From Dunaliella salina (taxonomy: Eukaryota; Chlorophyta; Chlorophyceae; Chlamydomonadales; Dunaliellaceae): 16,646 nucleotides of DNA. Position 1 is the stretch's first letter. Each line of letters starts with the position of its first letter. Shown here piece by piece: positions 9,990-16,646 of the stretch. A program made the position numbers and the translations under genes. The stretch spans positions 120,291 to 136,936 of the forward strand of contig MU069779.1 of NCBI GenBank assembly GCA_002284615.2, written 5' to 3'. The notes beneath the pieces were generated by a model, which was not told the DNA's origin, ran no database searches, and saw nothing but the letters and a program-made list of their open reading frames with translations.

Positions 9990-10068
9990 GATCTGTTCCA
10001 GCAGCTCGTGGCTGAGGCCGTACACTCGCCCGCCCGCTCACCCAATGCATCACGCCCGGCCTCTCCAG
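9990..10068 (+). CDS. Exon 7: short helix then Ser/Pro-rich tail
   Basis: The acceptor is the cag at 9987-9989 and the donor is CCAG|GTGCAT at 10069. The exon reads DLFQQLVAEAVHSPARS and then NASRPASP plus one base. It begins in phase 0 and ends in phase 1. The joining base G combines with the CT that opens exon 8 to make an Ala codon, so the two exons continue in one frame. A weaker upstream alternative start would include MNAQ, but the cag directly before GAT is the natural acceptor. A decayed copy of its first part appears downstream at about 10191-10222 (ATCTGTAGAGCTATTGGTTG, then TAGAGGCC). Confidence 0.65.
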
Positions 10069-10502
10069 GTGCATGGGAACATGAAGATTTCAGCAATGGT
10101 TGTTACCAACAAAGTGGAATCTGTCATGCGCTGGGTCGTTTGCTGGCAAACATTTTTCACCTGTCAGGAATGACAGTGCGCAAGTGCAAAACATCTGTAG
10201 AGCTATTGGTTGTAGAGGCCACTAGAGAGGAATTTGTGATCCCTTCCCTGCTTTCCAAACAGTCGGTAAAGTATGACATTGAATAATAGCCGTGTAGTTC
10301 AGGAAGCAGTGCTGTCTTGATAATAGTTGTTGTCTATAGAGTGATTCTTGGGGTCACTCCCCTGCTTTCCAAACAGTCAGTCCGGCTGCATGCAGACTTG
10401 CTCAGCTACTCCCAATTGCTTTTCATGTGCATGGCTTCATTGCCTGGATTGCGCTTCCATGCACACACGAGAAAGTCCATGCTGAGTCCCAGACACGCAA
10501 GC

Positions 10503-10731
10503 ATGCGATTCACTGTGGCCCACAATGACAACGAGCATTCATTCCTGCTCTCCTCCCGCTGTGCCATCACAGCTGGCTTGCGTCCACCTTCTCCGCCTGC
10601 ACCTGGACACTGCGGTGTGTGTGTGTGTGTTGCTTGACCATGTGTATGGCCATCATTCATTTCTGCCCTCGTCCAGCTACGCCAACACAGCTGGTTCACG
10701 CCTATTTCCTTCGCCTCCACCTGGACACTAT

Positions 10732-10825
<94 letters not shown>

Positions 10826-10832
10826 GCATGGT
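10503..10832 (+). repeat. Two decayed copies of the exon 8 acceptor and start, each running into (GT)n
   Basis: Copy 1 has CATCACAG then CTGGCTTGCGTCCACCTTCT at 10573, and continues CCGCCTGCACCTGGACACTG into a short GT run. Copy 2 has CAACACAG then CTGGTTCACGCCTATTTCCT at 10691 and continues into (GT)46 at 10733-10824. Real exon 8 reads CAACGCAG then CTGGCTCGCGACCACCTTCT and continues CCGCCTCCACCTGC. Intron text before each copy also matches (CCATTATCCATTTCTGTGCC against CATCATTCATTTCTGCCCTC). All three keep a possible AG. Confidence 0.85.
10733..10824 (+). repeat. (GT)46 microsatellite
   Basis: 92 uninterrupted bases of GT directly follow the exon-8-like copy 2, in the position where that copy's exon text stops matching. 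A much shorter GT run sits at the same place in copy 1, at about 10615-10630. Confidence 0.97.
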
Positions 10833-10885
10833 CCTGTGATGTCTCCATTATCCATTTCTGTGCCTGTCCTGTTGTGCCAACGCAG

Positions 10886-11142
10886 CTGGCTCGCGACCAC
10901 CTTCTCCGCCTCCACCTGCTGTTTACCCAGCACTCCCTGCTCCAGCAGCACACGCTGGCCAGCTGCAGCACCAACAACAACAGCAGCAGCAGCCATCACG
11001 CTACCCAACCATCAACCAGCTCCCGCCACAGGAACAAAGTGCGGACCCAAGTGGCTATGCGTCTGGCCATTCACTGCCCAGCCCTAGGCAAAGGAGCAGC
11101 TACGATGCAAGCAGCAAGGGGTGGCCCCCACCTTTAGAGGAG
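10886..11142 (+). CDS. Exon 8: Pro-rich then polyglutamine segment
   Basis: The acceptor is the cag at 10883-10885 and the donor is GAG|GTGTGT at 11143. Two leading bases complete an Ala codon with exon 7, then GSRPPSPPPPAVYPALPAP, a His/Gln stretch with seven consecutive Gln at about 10971-10993, and a Ser/Tyr/Gly-rich part. It ends WPPPLEE in phase 0. The glutamines use CAA and CAG, which is typical of an expandable repeat that stays in frame. Such Pro/Gln tracts are usually disordered and are common in regulatory or scaffolding proteins; no specific function can be given. The 85 open codons and the phase match on both sides make this one of the firmer exons. Confidence 0.8.
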
Positions 11143-11620
11143 GTGTGTTCACGACCTGCTGCATGGGCAAAGCAGTCAGCATGCTTTTGTTGGGCTCTCC
11201 TTTGTGTAAAAGACACGACCTACCTCATGTACCGACTAATGAGGATGACCTTGAGATTGACAGGGTAGCAAGCTGCCTCAACTTTTGTTGTTAGAATTTT
11301 TTTACTCTCTTTGTTCTGACTTGCTTTTTGGGGGAGTTATCTACTTGTTTTGTCCCATGAGTAGTTCAGCTTCCATCAACTGCTGCCCTTCAAAAACAAG
11401 AAGTTTATGATGCACACTAACTCGCTCAAGATCTCCATCGGCTTTGTCTGGCTTTCTCCAAGGCTCCAAAGCCTCTAGACTTGTTGAGCCATCATGTGAG
11501 ACCCTTGCTGGATTGCTAAATAGTGAAGCATCCCTGAATGCAAGCAACCGTTGTTTGATTGTCGCAGTTTTTTTGTCTCTCTATCTACAATGCTGAATCT
11601 GCCCTCGTTGAGACCCACAG
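11143..11620 (+). other. Intron 8
   Basis: About 480 bases of unique, T-rich sequence. A possible faint echo of the exon 9 acceptor context (TGTGAGACCCTTGCTGGAT against TTGAGACCCACAGGGTGT) lies near 11496. Nothing else is seen. Confidence 0.6.
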
Positions 11621-11938
11621 GGTGTGGAGGTCCTGGATGAGTTTGCAAACAGCAAGAGGGGCAGCAGCCCTGTACCTGACTACCAAAAGCTGGACATGGA
11701 TTACCCACAGCAACAGCTGCAGTATCGGCAGGATGTTGGGTCCCCGGACCACCACCAGCAACAGGAGCAGCAGCAGCAGTGGGCTCCTCCATATGGACCT
11801 GTTAATGCTCAACAGCAGTTGGAAGGGAAAGTGCAGCACACACAATGGCCACAGAGCAGCAGCCTTGCCGCCTTAGGGGGTCCTTATTCACACGCCAGAG
11901 GCTTTCCAACGCGCCAGGGCCCGTTCGGGCTCATGCAG
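11621..11938 (+). CDS. Exon 9: Gln-rich segment
   Basis: The acceptor is the cag at 11618-11620 and the donor is CAG|GTGTGT at 11939. It is phase 0 at both ends, with 106 codons. It opens with the acidic GVEVLDEFANSKRGSS and then becomes Gln/Pro/Tyr-rich (for example YPQQQLQYRQD, then HHQQQEQQQQWAPPYGP). It ends with a Gly/Phe/Arg-containing tail, GFPTRQGPFGLMQ. It follows exon 8 (PPPLEE) without any frame change. The opening residues could form a short helix; the remainder is low complexity. The long frame on the opposite strand here is only the mirror of the CAG repeats. Confidence 0.8.
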
Positions 11939-12630
11939 GTGTGTGGCGTGATTTGCTTGAGGGAAATTTCGGTCGATCTCGTTCGTGATATCAGTCAAAC
12001 TGGTTGCCAATTACGTTTAAAAGGAAAAAAGTTATGCATCCATGCTGCTTGGACATTGCTTCAAGGTTGGAGCAAGATGACGCACAGATAGTATGTGCCA
12101 TACACCAAACAAAGTCATGATGCGTAAAAATGCCTCCTCAGTGCTGTCATACTGCCTGTCCTGAAAAACAGAAAGAAAGAAAGTCCACGCCATTCACGTG
12201 GTTGCGTGCATGGAGTTTCCTCATTACGCTGCCTGTCCTTTCCTAGTACTCATTGATGTCAGTAGTATGCAATGTGATGAAAGCGATCACAATCCCTGCC
12301 CACCCCTTTCCTTGCTGTGTCCTTGTCCAGTAGTTAAAGCTGCTGATGTGTGTTGATCAGCCACCATCTCTGTTTTCATTTCTGTCGCCTCCTTTTTTGG
12401 TACTGTACTGCCATGCAAGAACTGGGGCACTTCTTGGCACTTTAGCTCAAAAGAAAAGAAAAGAAAAGAAAAACTACGCAGGCAGTGAAGGCACTCCCCA
12501 CATCAATCAAGGAAAAGGGGATACCTGGGGCACTTCTTGGTCAGCTGCAGGGCCCAGTAACTCTGTTTCCATTGGCCATCAACTTTGCTCCCAATTCTGC
12601 TGCCTTCTTCTTTGGTTCCCTGCCATGTAG
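11939..12630 (+). other. Intron 9, with upstream copies of the exon 10 acceptor region
   Basis: Units at about 12355-12445 and 12520-12640 match. Both have GATCAGCC- or GGTCAGCTGCAGGGCCC-type text, then CTCTGTTT(T/C)CATT, then a TTTTGG or TTTGG(T) pyrimidine tract, then CTGCCATG(C/T)A followed by (A/G)GAACTGGGGCAC or GGAGCTGGAGCG. Only the last has an intact TAG acceptor and an open frame. An AAAAG microsatellite lies at about 12449-12473, at the junction of two units. The stretch 11939-12350 shows nothing recognisable. Confidence 0.6.
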
Positions 12631-12725
12631 GAGCTGGAGCGTTTCCTGATCAGCCGCAGGGCCCAAATGCTCAACTTTTTTGCTATGGCAGCCTCCTCAG
12701 CGCATAGCCTGCCTCCCTCTCCTTC

Positions 12726-12727
<2 letters not shown>
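12631..12727 (+). CDS. Exon 10: basic amphipathic helix and Ser/Pro tail
   Basis: The acceptor is the tag at 12628-12630 after TTCTTCTTTGGTTCCCTGCCA. The donor is TCAG|GTGTGT at 12728, where the GT tract itself supplies the donor. It begins in phase 0 with ELERFLISRRAQMLNFF, followed by AMAASSAHSLPPSPS plus one base (phase 1). The first half looks like an amphipathic helix with a basic patch, and the second half returns to Ser/Pro. Decayed copies of its start occur upstream. An alternative acceptor inside it (CGCAG at 12656-12660) would shorten the exon and shift the frame, and is less likely. Confidence 0.6.
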
Positions 12728-12814
<87 letters not shown>

Positions 12815-12822
12815 GGGGGGGG
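12728..12822 (+). repeat. (GT)35 followed by 25 G, starting exactly at the exon 10 donor
   Basis: GT repeats occupy 12728-12797 and G 12798-12822. The first GT is the predicted 5' splice site, so the tract offers dozens of equivalent GT dinucleotides. The GT-then-G order repeats the arrangement at 7340-7409. Confidence 0.95.
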
Positions 12823-12951
12823 CAGCGTGACCTTGCATCATATCATGCAAGTACACCAGGAATATCAGGTAGGGCTAGATTCAAGGAAGTTCGAGAAAAG
12901 AAACGCATTATGTGGAGCTGATAGTGCTAACAAGAACAAGTGATATAAGTA

Positions 12952-13630
12952 AGGTGCGACGTATCATAATACTTTTTCAAAAAAGGTAATTATAGTCATA
13001 TTACAGTAATATTACATTACAGTGATAACCCCAAATTCAAAAATTTTCCCCTGATTTTGTGGGTGGTGAGGTTTTTCGACCTCAGGAATTGGCTGGTCAT
13101 GTTCCTGCAAGGTACTTCAAAACAGAAAAGTCGAGTTTGAGCTTTGTTTGCATTGAAATTGGACAAAATGACATGCAAGCTTCCTATGTAAGTACAACAG
13201 TCTCCTGCTGTTTGGCTGTTTGTTGAGGGTTGACAATGCTGATGAGTGTGCTGCAGCCCTTGCACTTGAACACACAAGGCTGCAGCTCCTCCTCTGCAGC
13301 AATTAAGATGCTGTAGCCCTTCTTGATCTCCTTCAGCTGGGTGGGCTTGTCCAGCATCTTCTTCAGCTCTGTGGGTATGTACTTGCCAGACCTGAACTTC
13401 TGGCGTACAACCCCATCACTACCTTTCTCCACACCGAAGATTTTCCTTGGCATATTTAATTTGTTTGTTTGTACCTGTCTGGCCTGAGTCGGATTTCAAA
13501 TCGCCCAAAATTTTGGAGACGCCATGTGGCGTATCGGAAAATGTCATATTACACAGGAGGCCGTGTAATATTACTGTGATAATACTGTAATATTACTGTA
13601 ATGGTAATATTACACTGTCTCATCGCACCT
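12952..13630 (-). mobile_element. Putative TIR DNA transposon, non-autonomous
   Basis: The ends are inverted: AGGTGCGACG at the left and the reverse complement of AGGTGCGATG at the right. Each is bordered by TA (12950-12951 and 13631-13632), which fits a TA target-site duplication like those of Tc1/mariner-type elements. Just inside both ends lie related copies of ATTACAGTAATATTACA in opposite orientation, giving a longer imperfect inverted repeat. The interior carries one small minus-strand ORF. At about 680 bp it is too short for a complete transposase. The superfamily is inferred only from the TA and could be wrong. Confidence 0.6.
13184..13453 (-). CDS. Small ORF inside the TIR element, unknown function
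   Basis: The 89-codon frame starts at an ATG with an A-rich upstream context (AAATTAAATATGCC). The predicted protein is Lys-rich and starts MPRKIFGVEK. It has a mixed globular composition with no low complexity, unlike the rest of the window. Near residues 59-67 it has CVFKCKGC, which could be part of a zinc-binding motif although no His partner is evident. It might be a fragment of an element-encoded protein or a captured host exon. It is not recognised. Its direction opposes the host gene. Confidence 0.45.
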   Translation of the reverse strand: MPRKIFGVEKGSDGVVRQKFRSGKYIPTELKKMLDKPTQLKEIKKGYSILIAAEEELQPCVFKCKGCSTLISIVNPQQTAKQQETVVLT

Positions 13631-14261
13631 TAGGTATAAATCAAGCCCTTACAGGCCTTCGCAAAGTTGCAAAGCTGGCTTAGGGAAGCAATTAGAGGGG
13701 CTCTCCGATTCCAGAGCTAGACCTTTGCTTGTATCCAATCACACCTTCTGATCATTGACAGAAGGTGAGGAGTGTTTCTGCGAGAGGCGCAGCATTTGGA
13801 TCATGTGACAGAGTCAGGCGGCAAGTGGCCAATACTCGACACATTATGCCAACCAGCCAGGCATGCAAATTGCATGTGAAAAGAAAAAGGAAAAGGGAGG
13901 CCGTGAATGCAGAGGAAACTTTTCCCACATCTGTTTAGGAAAACCAGGCACATTGGTCCAAGAGCCATGAGTCCCCTCCACCATGGGCACTAGTGTTAGA
14001 AGGTGTGGGCGTGCAAAAGAACAGTCGGTACACCCTGAATCATCCTTGGTGTCTTCTTGAGCTAGTCATCTGCCCGTCAAGCGGAGGTCACCTTCGGACA
14101 TATGGATAGTCTGCCCTTGCAGGTATTGCTCACAAAACCTGCAAAAGTGATAATAGTGGCAAGCGGCTGGGCAGCGAACCAAGTGGTAACCATGCCTATA
14201 TACCGTAGTGGACTGTGACCACGACGCACCCCCAATTTTTTTTTAATTGGATATTTCCATT

Positions 14262-14500
14262 TTGCAGCCATTATGCAACCTTTTTGGGAGCCAAGCAGAT
14301 TTCATTGTTGCTTTGCTCACCCCCATTACGCATCCATATTGGCAGCCAAGCAGGTTTTGATTTCACTTTGCGCACCCTCATTATGCAACCTTCCTTCCAG
14401 CCAAAGCCGTTTTTTACCTTGTTTGGTGTCCCCGTTGTGCACTCCATGGACAGCTGAGCAGCTTTCACTCTGCGCACTCCTCTTTACGCACTCTTCTTCA
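14262..14500 (+). repeat. Four decayed copies of the exon 11 acceptor, about 66 bp apart
   Basis: Units read CATTATGCAACC or CATTACGCATCC, a pyrimidine-rich spacer, then GAG, CAG or ACAG followed by CCAAGCAGATTTCATTG (14290), CCAAGCAGGTTTTGATT (14345), CCAAAGCCGTTTTTTACC (14400) and CTGAGCAGCTTTCACTC (14453). Real exon 11 has GCACACAG|CCAAGAATGAAGCCATTCG at 14596. The shared CAG|CCAAG core independently supports that choice of acceptor. Confidence 0.7.
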
Positions 14501-14595
14501 TGCATCCCTCAAGAAGCACCTATGCTAGAGAAGTGTTAATGGAACCGATCTCTGATTACTTTGCAATGCATTCATGCCCGTTCTACAGCACACAG

Positions 14596-14691
14596 CCAAG
14601 AATGAAGCCATTCGTTTCCTGGCAGAAGAATCCATTCAAGTGCTCGCCTCAGCAGTAGAAATTATCCAGATGAAATCCACAGATGAGCATT
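14596..14691 (+). CDS. Exon 11: amphipathic helix segment
   Basis: The acceptor is the cag at 14593-14595. Its leading CC joins the G of exon 10 to give Ala, then KNEAIRFLAEESIQVLAS continues as a strongly helical, alternating hydrophobic/charged stretch. Another AG eight bases upstream would put the frame out of phase with exon 10. The 3' end is uncertain. T|GTGATG at 14692 ends in phase 1 and would join the phase-1 exon at 16204. GCA|GTAGAA at 14655 ends in phase 0 and would suit a phase-0 exon in the 114-bp array. The frame runs on to a TGA about 30 bases past the later donor. Confidence 0.55.
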
Positions 14692-15123
14692 GTGATGCTA
14701 GAGACAGCTCATGCCAGCCTTGAATCAATTGCAACATTGAATCAACTGTTCATTCAACTGACAAAAAAGAACTGTTGCTTACACTGCCGTTCTTGTCTGA
14801 AGCCTGGATGTCCACTGCACTCCTGCATCATCTCCCCATCCTTGTCCCTCTCCCCCCGCACCAATCTTTTGCACAAACTTATCCATGAGAACTTTGAATG
14901 ATGCCACCATAACGCACCCACTATGCAACACATCTTGGCCATTTATTTTCACCATTGCGCACCAGTACACACCCCTCCAGAATAATTATTTAAGCGTTAC
15001 GCACTGCTCAAAAAACTTTAAATATATTCCACGACAGAAGGTAGTGCACGTGAGCAAGCATTTCCTGGCTTTTCATTCGGATCAGCCTTTGTGCTTGCGA
15101 TTAATGTCATGCTTTGCTCGCAG

Positions 15124-15851
15124 GCCGACCAAGCACTGGAGGCATCAGGCCAAATGGTGATCAAGCACACAAACAAGATGCATGTGCCCATACATTCACA
15201 GGATGTTGCATATTCAAAACCATGCATTACTCTTCGGACGACCGAGCACTGGGGGCAGTGGGCCCAATGGTGACCAAGCTTGCATGCAAGATGCATGCAC
15301 CTAAACATCGACAGGTACATTTCACACTCCAAACCATGCGCTGCTCACAGGACGACCAAGCACTGGGTGCAATGGGCCAAATGGTGACCAAGCTTGCATG
15401 TAAGATGCATACCACCAAACATTCAGAGACTCAGTTCACACTCCAAACCATGCGCTGCTTCCAGGCCGACCAAGAATTGGGGGCGTTTGGCCAAATGGTG
15501 GCCTAGCTTGCATGCAAGATGCATGAACCTAAACATCCACAGGTTCATTTCACATTCCAAACCATGCGCTGCTCACAGGACGACCAAGCACTGGGTGCAA
15601 TGGGCCAAAGGGTGACCAAGCTCTTATACAAGATGCACACAACCAAACATTTACAGACTCAGCTCACATTCAAAACAATACGTTGCTCCCAGGCCGACCG
15701 AGCATTGGGGGCACTGGGCCAAATGATGGCCAAACTTGCATGCAAGATGCATACAACCAAACATTCGCAGACTCAGTTCACATTTAAAACCATACGTTGC
15801 TCCCAGGCCGACCAAGCACTGGAGGCATGGGTGCAAGGGGCATGGCTGTGA
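15124..15851 (+). repeat. Seven-copy 114-bp array, each unit containing an exon-like block
   Basis: Copies of G(A/C)CGACCAAGCACTGG begin at 15124, 15237, 15351, 15465, 15579, 15693 and 15807. The spacing is 113 bp once and then 114 bp, which is 38 codons. Each unit reads cag, then about 78 nt encoding a helix like ADQALGAMGQMVTKLACKMH, then in some copies CAG|GTACAT or CAG|GTTCAT, then a roughly 36-base spacer. The frame is open through copies 2-4 and 5-7. The main interruption is TAG at 15504-15506, where other copies have AAG. Spacer types alternate (…AAACATCGACAGGT… against …AAACATTCGCAGAC…), giving a 228-bp dimer pattern over copies 2-6. Copies 1 and 7 share GCCGACCAAGCACTGGAGGC exactly. 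One copy, most likely an outer one, may be a used exon. Confidence 0.85.
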
Positions 15852-15859
15852 CGCGGCCA

Positions 15860-16035
15860 GCATTGGTGGGGGTGGTGCAGAGAGCTGTCCCTTCCGCCAG
15901 CGTGCACGATACAAGGTTTGAGTTTTTGGGACGGGGGGGGGGGGGTGAACACCTGTAGGGGTAGTGCAGAGAGCTGTTTCCTCTGCCAGCATCTCCCAAA
16001 CAAGGTTTTCCTTTTTGGAAGGCAGGGTGGAGGGG
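15860..16035 (+). repeat. Two-copy direct duplication of about 94 bp with a G13 run
   Basis: GGTGCAGAGAGCTGTCCCTT, then CCGCCAGC and ACAAGGTTTGAGTTTTTGG near 15872-15929, reappears as AGTGCAGAGAGCTGTTTCCT, then CTGCCAGC and ACAAGGTTTTCCTTTTTGG near 15963-16018. Each copy ends in a G-rich stretch (G13 at about 15938-15950 after the first). No coding role is seen. Confidence 0.7.
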
Positions 16036-16203
16036 GATTTAGTGCTACTGCTGAGGAGGGCATTATGTGCATGGCACAAAAGTGTTTGGACTTGTTTTTG
16101 CAACTTTGTGCAAGTGCTGCCGGATCTGGCCCTGCACGAAATATGGCCCAAACACCATGGGCAGTACTGCCAGGGTCTGTATGATCTCTGTCTGTGTGCA
16201 CAG

Positions 16204-16511
16204 CAAACAACGGAGCAGAGGCATACAAGTGTTGTTTTGAGGTTTGTTCAAGAGCAACTGCAATTCCATCAGGAATGCTTAGTTACGGACAGAGGCATGA
16301 GGTCTGCACTTTCACTCAAAACGGGCTCGTAGGTAAGGAACAGTGTGGGCCTCCAAAAAAAAGCTTTGCGATTGAATCATCGGAAATTGATTTGGGAACT
16401 GTATGTGACAGCACAAAGTTGCTCATGGATGCCACGACCTGCAAATGTTGCAGGTATGTCCAAGCCATTGTCGATGCTTTGCTTCCTCATCAACGAATGA
16501 TCAGCATGGAG
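16204..16511 (+). CDS. Exon 13 (last seen): Cys-containing segment
   Basis: The acceptor is the cag at 16201-16203 after GATCTCTGTCTGTGTGCA, and the donor is GAG|GTGAGT at 16512, the best consensus donor in the window. After two bases the frame is open for 102 codons (the frame itself is open from 16185) and ends in phase 0. It encodes NNGAEAYKCCFEVCSRA, then QRHEVCTF, KKSFAIESSEIDLGTVCDS, then DATTCKCCRYVQAIVDALL and HQRMISME. There are about nine Cys, some in CC and CKCC pairs, which suggests metal binding or disulfides, but no family is recognised. An alternative acceptor (GTTGCAG at 16453) would give only the last 58 nt. The phase-1 start fits exon 11 ending at 14691. The gene continues to the right. 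Confidence 0.55.
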
Positions 16512-16551
16512 GTGAGTCTGTTGCTGATCCACGAGCGCACATGCATGCATG

Positions 16552-16646
16552 CATACATACATACATACATACATACATACATACATACATACATACATAC
16601 ATACATACATACATACATACATACATACATACATACATACATACAT
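16552..16646 (+). repeat. (CATA)n tetranucleotide array at the right edge
   Basis: About 24 perfect CATA units run off the window, starting 40 bases after the exon 13 donor and preceded by a short GCAT run at 16540-16552. Tyr-Ile-His-Thr and Met-Tyr-Val-Cys frames across it are repeat artefacts. Confidence 0.97.

Larger units (their letters stand above)
10069..10885 (+). other. Intron 7, with exon 7 relics and two upstream copies of the exon 8 acceptor
   Basis: The left part has a two-copy tandem of about 126 bp. CCTTCCCTGCTTTCCAAACA near 10241 pairs with CTCCCCTGCTTTCCAAACA near 10358, each preceded by decayed exon-7-like text. The right part holds two units ending in a CACAG acceptor and exon-8-like sequence, each followed by a GT tract. 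No separate gene is supported. Confidence 0.6.
12728..14595 (+). other. Intron 10, containing a transposon-like element and exon 11 acceptor copies
   Basis: It holds the GT/G tract, a roughly 680-bp inverted-ended element (12952-13630) and a tandem array of exon-11-like acceptors (about 14260-14500). Between them, 13640-14200 is unique sequence with no feature I can support. Confidence 0.6.
14692..16203 (+). other. Intron 11 or exon-bearing interval
   Basis: The first 430 bases are unique, with a GCACACTATGCAAC-type phrase near 14908-14930 that echoes the exon-11 acceptor copies. The 114-bp array follows, then a two-copy 94-bp duplication (GTGCAGAGAGCTGT near 15875 and 15965), then about 170 bases with no recognised feature before the exon 13 acceptor. 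Whether an array unit is spliced into the mRNA cannot be decided by eye. Confidence 0.5.

Noticed and set aside
11475..11845. Minus-strand frames opposite exon 9
   Set aside because: They are mirror images of the CAG/CAA-rich coding exon and are explained by its composition.
13000..13620. TAATATTAC, the nonanucleotide of geminivirus replication origins
   Set aside because: It sits inside AT-rich palindromic subterminal repeats of the TIR element, with no hairpin context or Rep-like gene.
15124..15851. CRISPR-like or bacterial repeat array
   Set aside because: The 114-bp units are similar along their whole length, with no unique spacers, and the surroundings are eukaryotic intron/exon sequence.

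Overview
This is intron-rich nuclear DNA from a eukaryote. A single gene on the + strand appears to run through the whole window, entering from the left and leaving to the right. I see no bacterial features. Joining open segments at GT/AG boundaries, with codon phases that agree, gives about twelve exons and roughly 720 codons, without the N- or C-terminus. Introns run from about 0.3 to 2.7 kb. They are full of minisatellites, long (GT)n/(CA)n tracts, poly-G tracts of 25 and 56 bases, and a terminal (CATA)n array. The middling base composition, CAG-type glutamine runs, long repeat-laden introns and GT/G tracts suggest an alga, perhaps a chlorophyte of the Dunaliella kind. That assignment is an inference and is weak.

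Predicted protein, from left to right. Exons 1-3 (46-141, 1798-1858, 4524-4653) build a pair of EF-hands with textbook 12-residue loops, DRDGNGFLDAAE and DVDKDGLVRPDE. An intron cuts the first loop after its second residue. Exons 4-9 (4983-5215, 7012-7302, possibly 7856-8062, 9990-10068, 10886-11142, 11621-11938) encode a long, presumably disordered region rich in Pro, Gln, Ser and Ala, with a seven-Gln run. Exons 10-11 (12631-12727, 14596-14691) encode amphipathic, probably helical stretches. The last exon seen (16204-16511) is Cys-containing and ends at a consensus donor. I do not recognise the gene; it is best described as an EF-hand protein with a low-complexity extension.

Main observation. 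Many exons are bordered by several decayed copies of their own splice junction. Copies upstream of an exon resemble its acceptor plus exon start. Copies downstream resemble its exon end plus donor. The clearest cases are eight degenerate copies before exon 3, two before exon 8, about four before exon 11, several before exons 4 and 10, and copies behind exons 1 and 2. At 15124-15851 a seven-copy, 114-bp array carries what looks like a whole 78-nt exon in each unit, with frame nearly maintained. Intron growth here seems to have happened largely by tandem duplication anchored on exon edges.

Other content. Intron 10 holds a roughly 680-bp element with inverted ends, a TA on each side and a small minus-strand ORF (13184-13453). 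A diverged repeat pair of about 340 bp lies at 7450-7800 and 9070-9400. Short GAGCCT hairpins cluster at 9539-9710.
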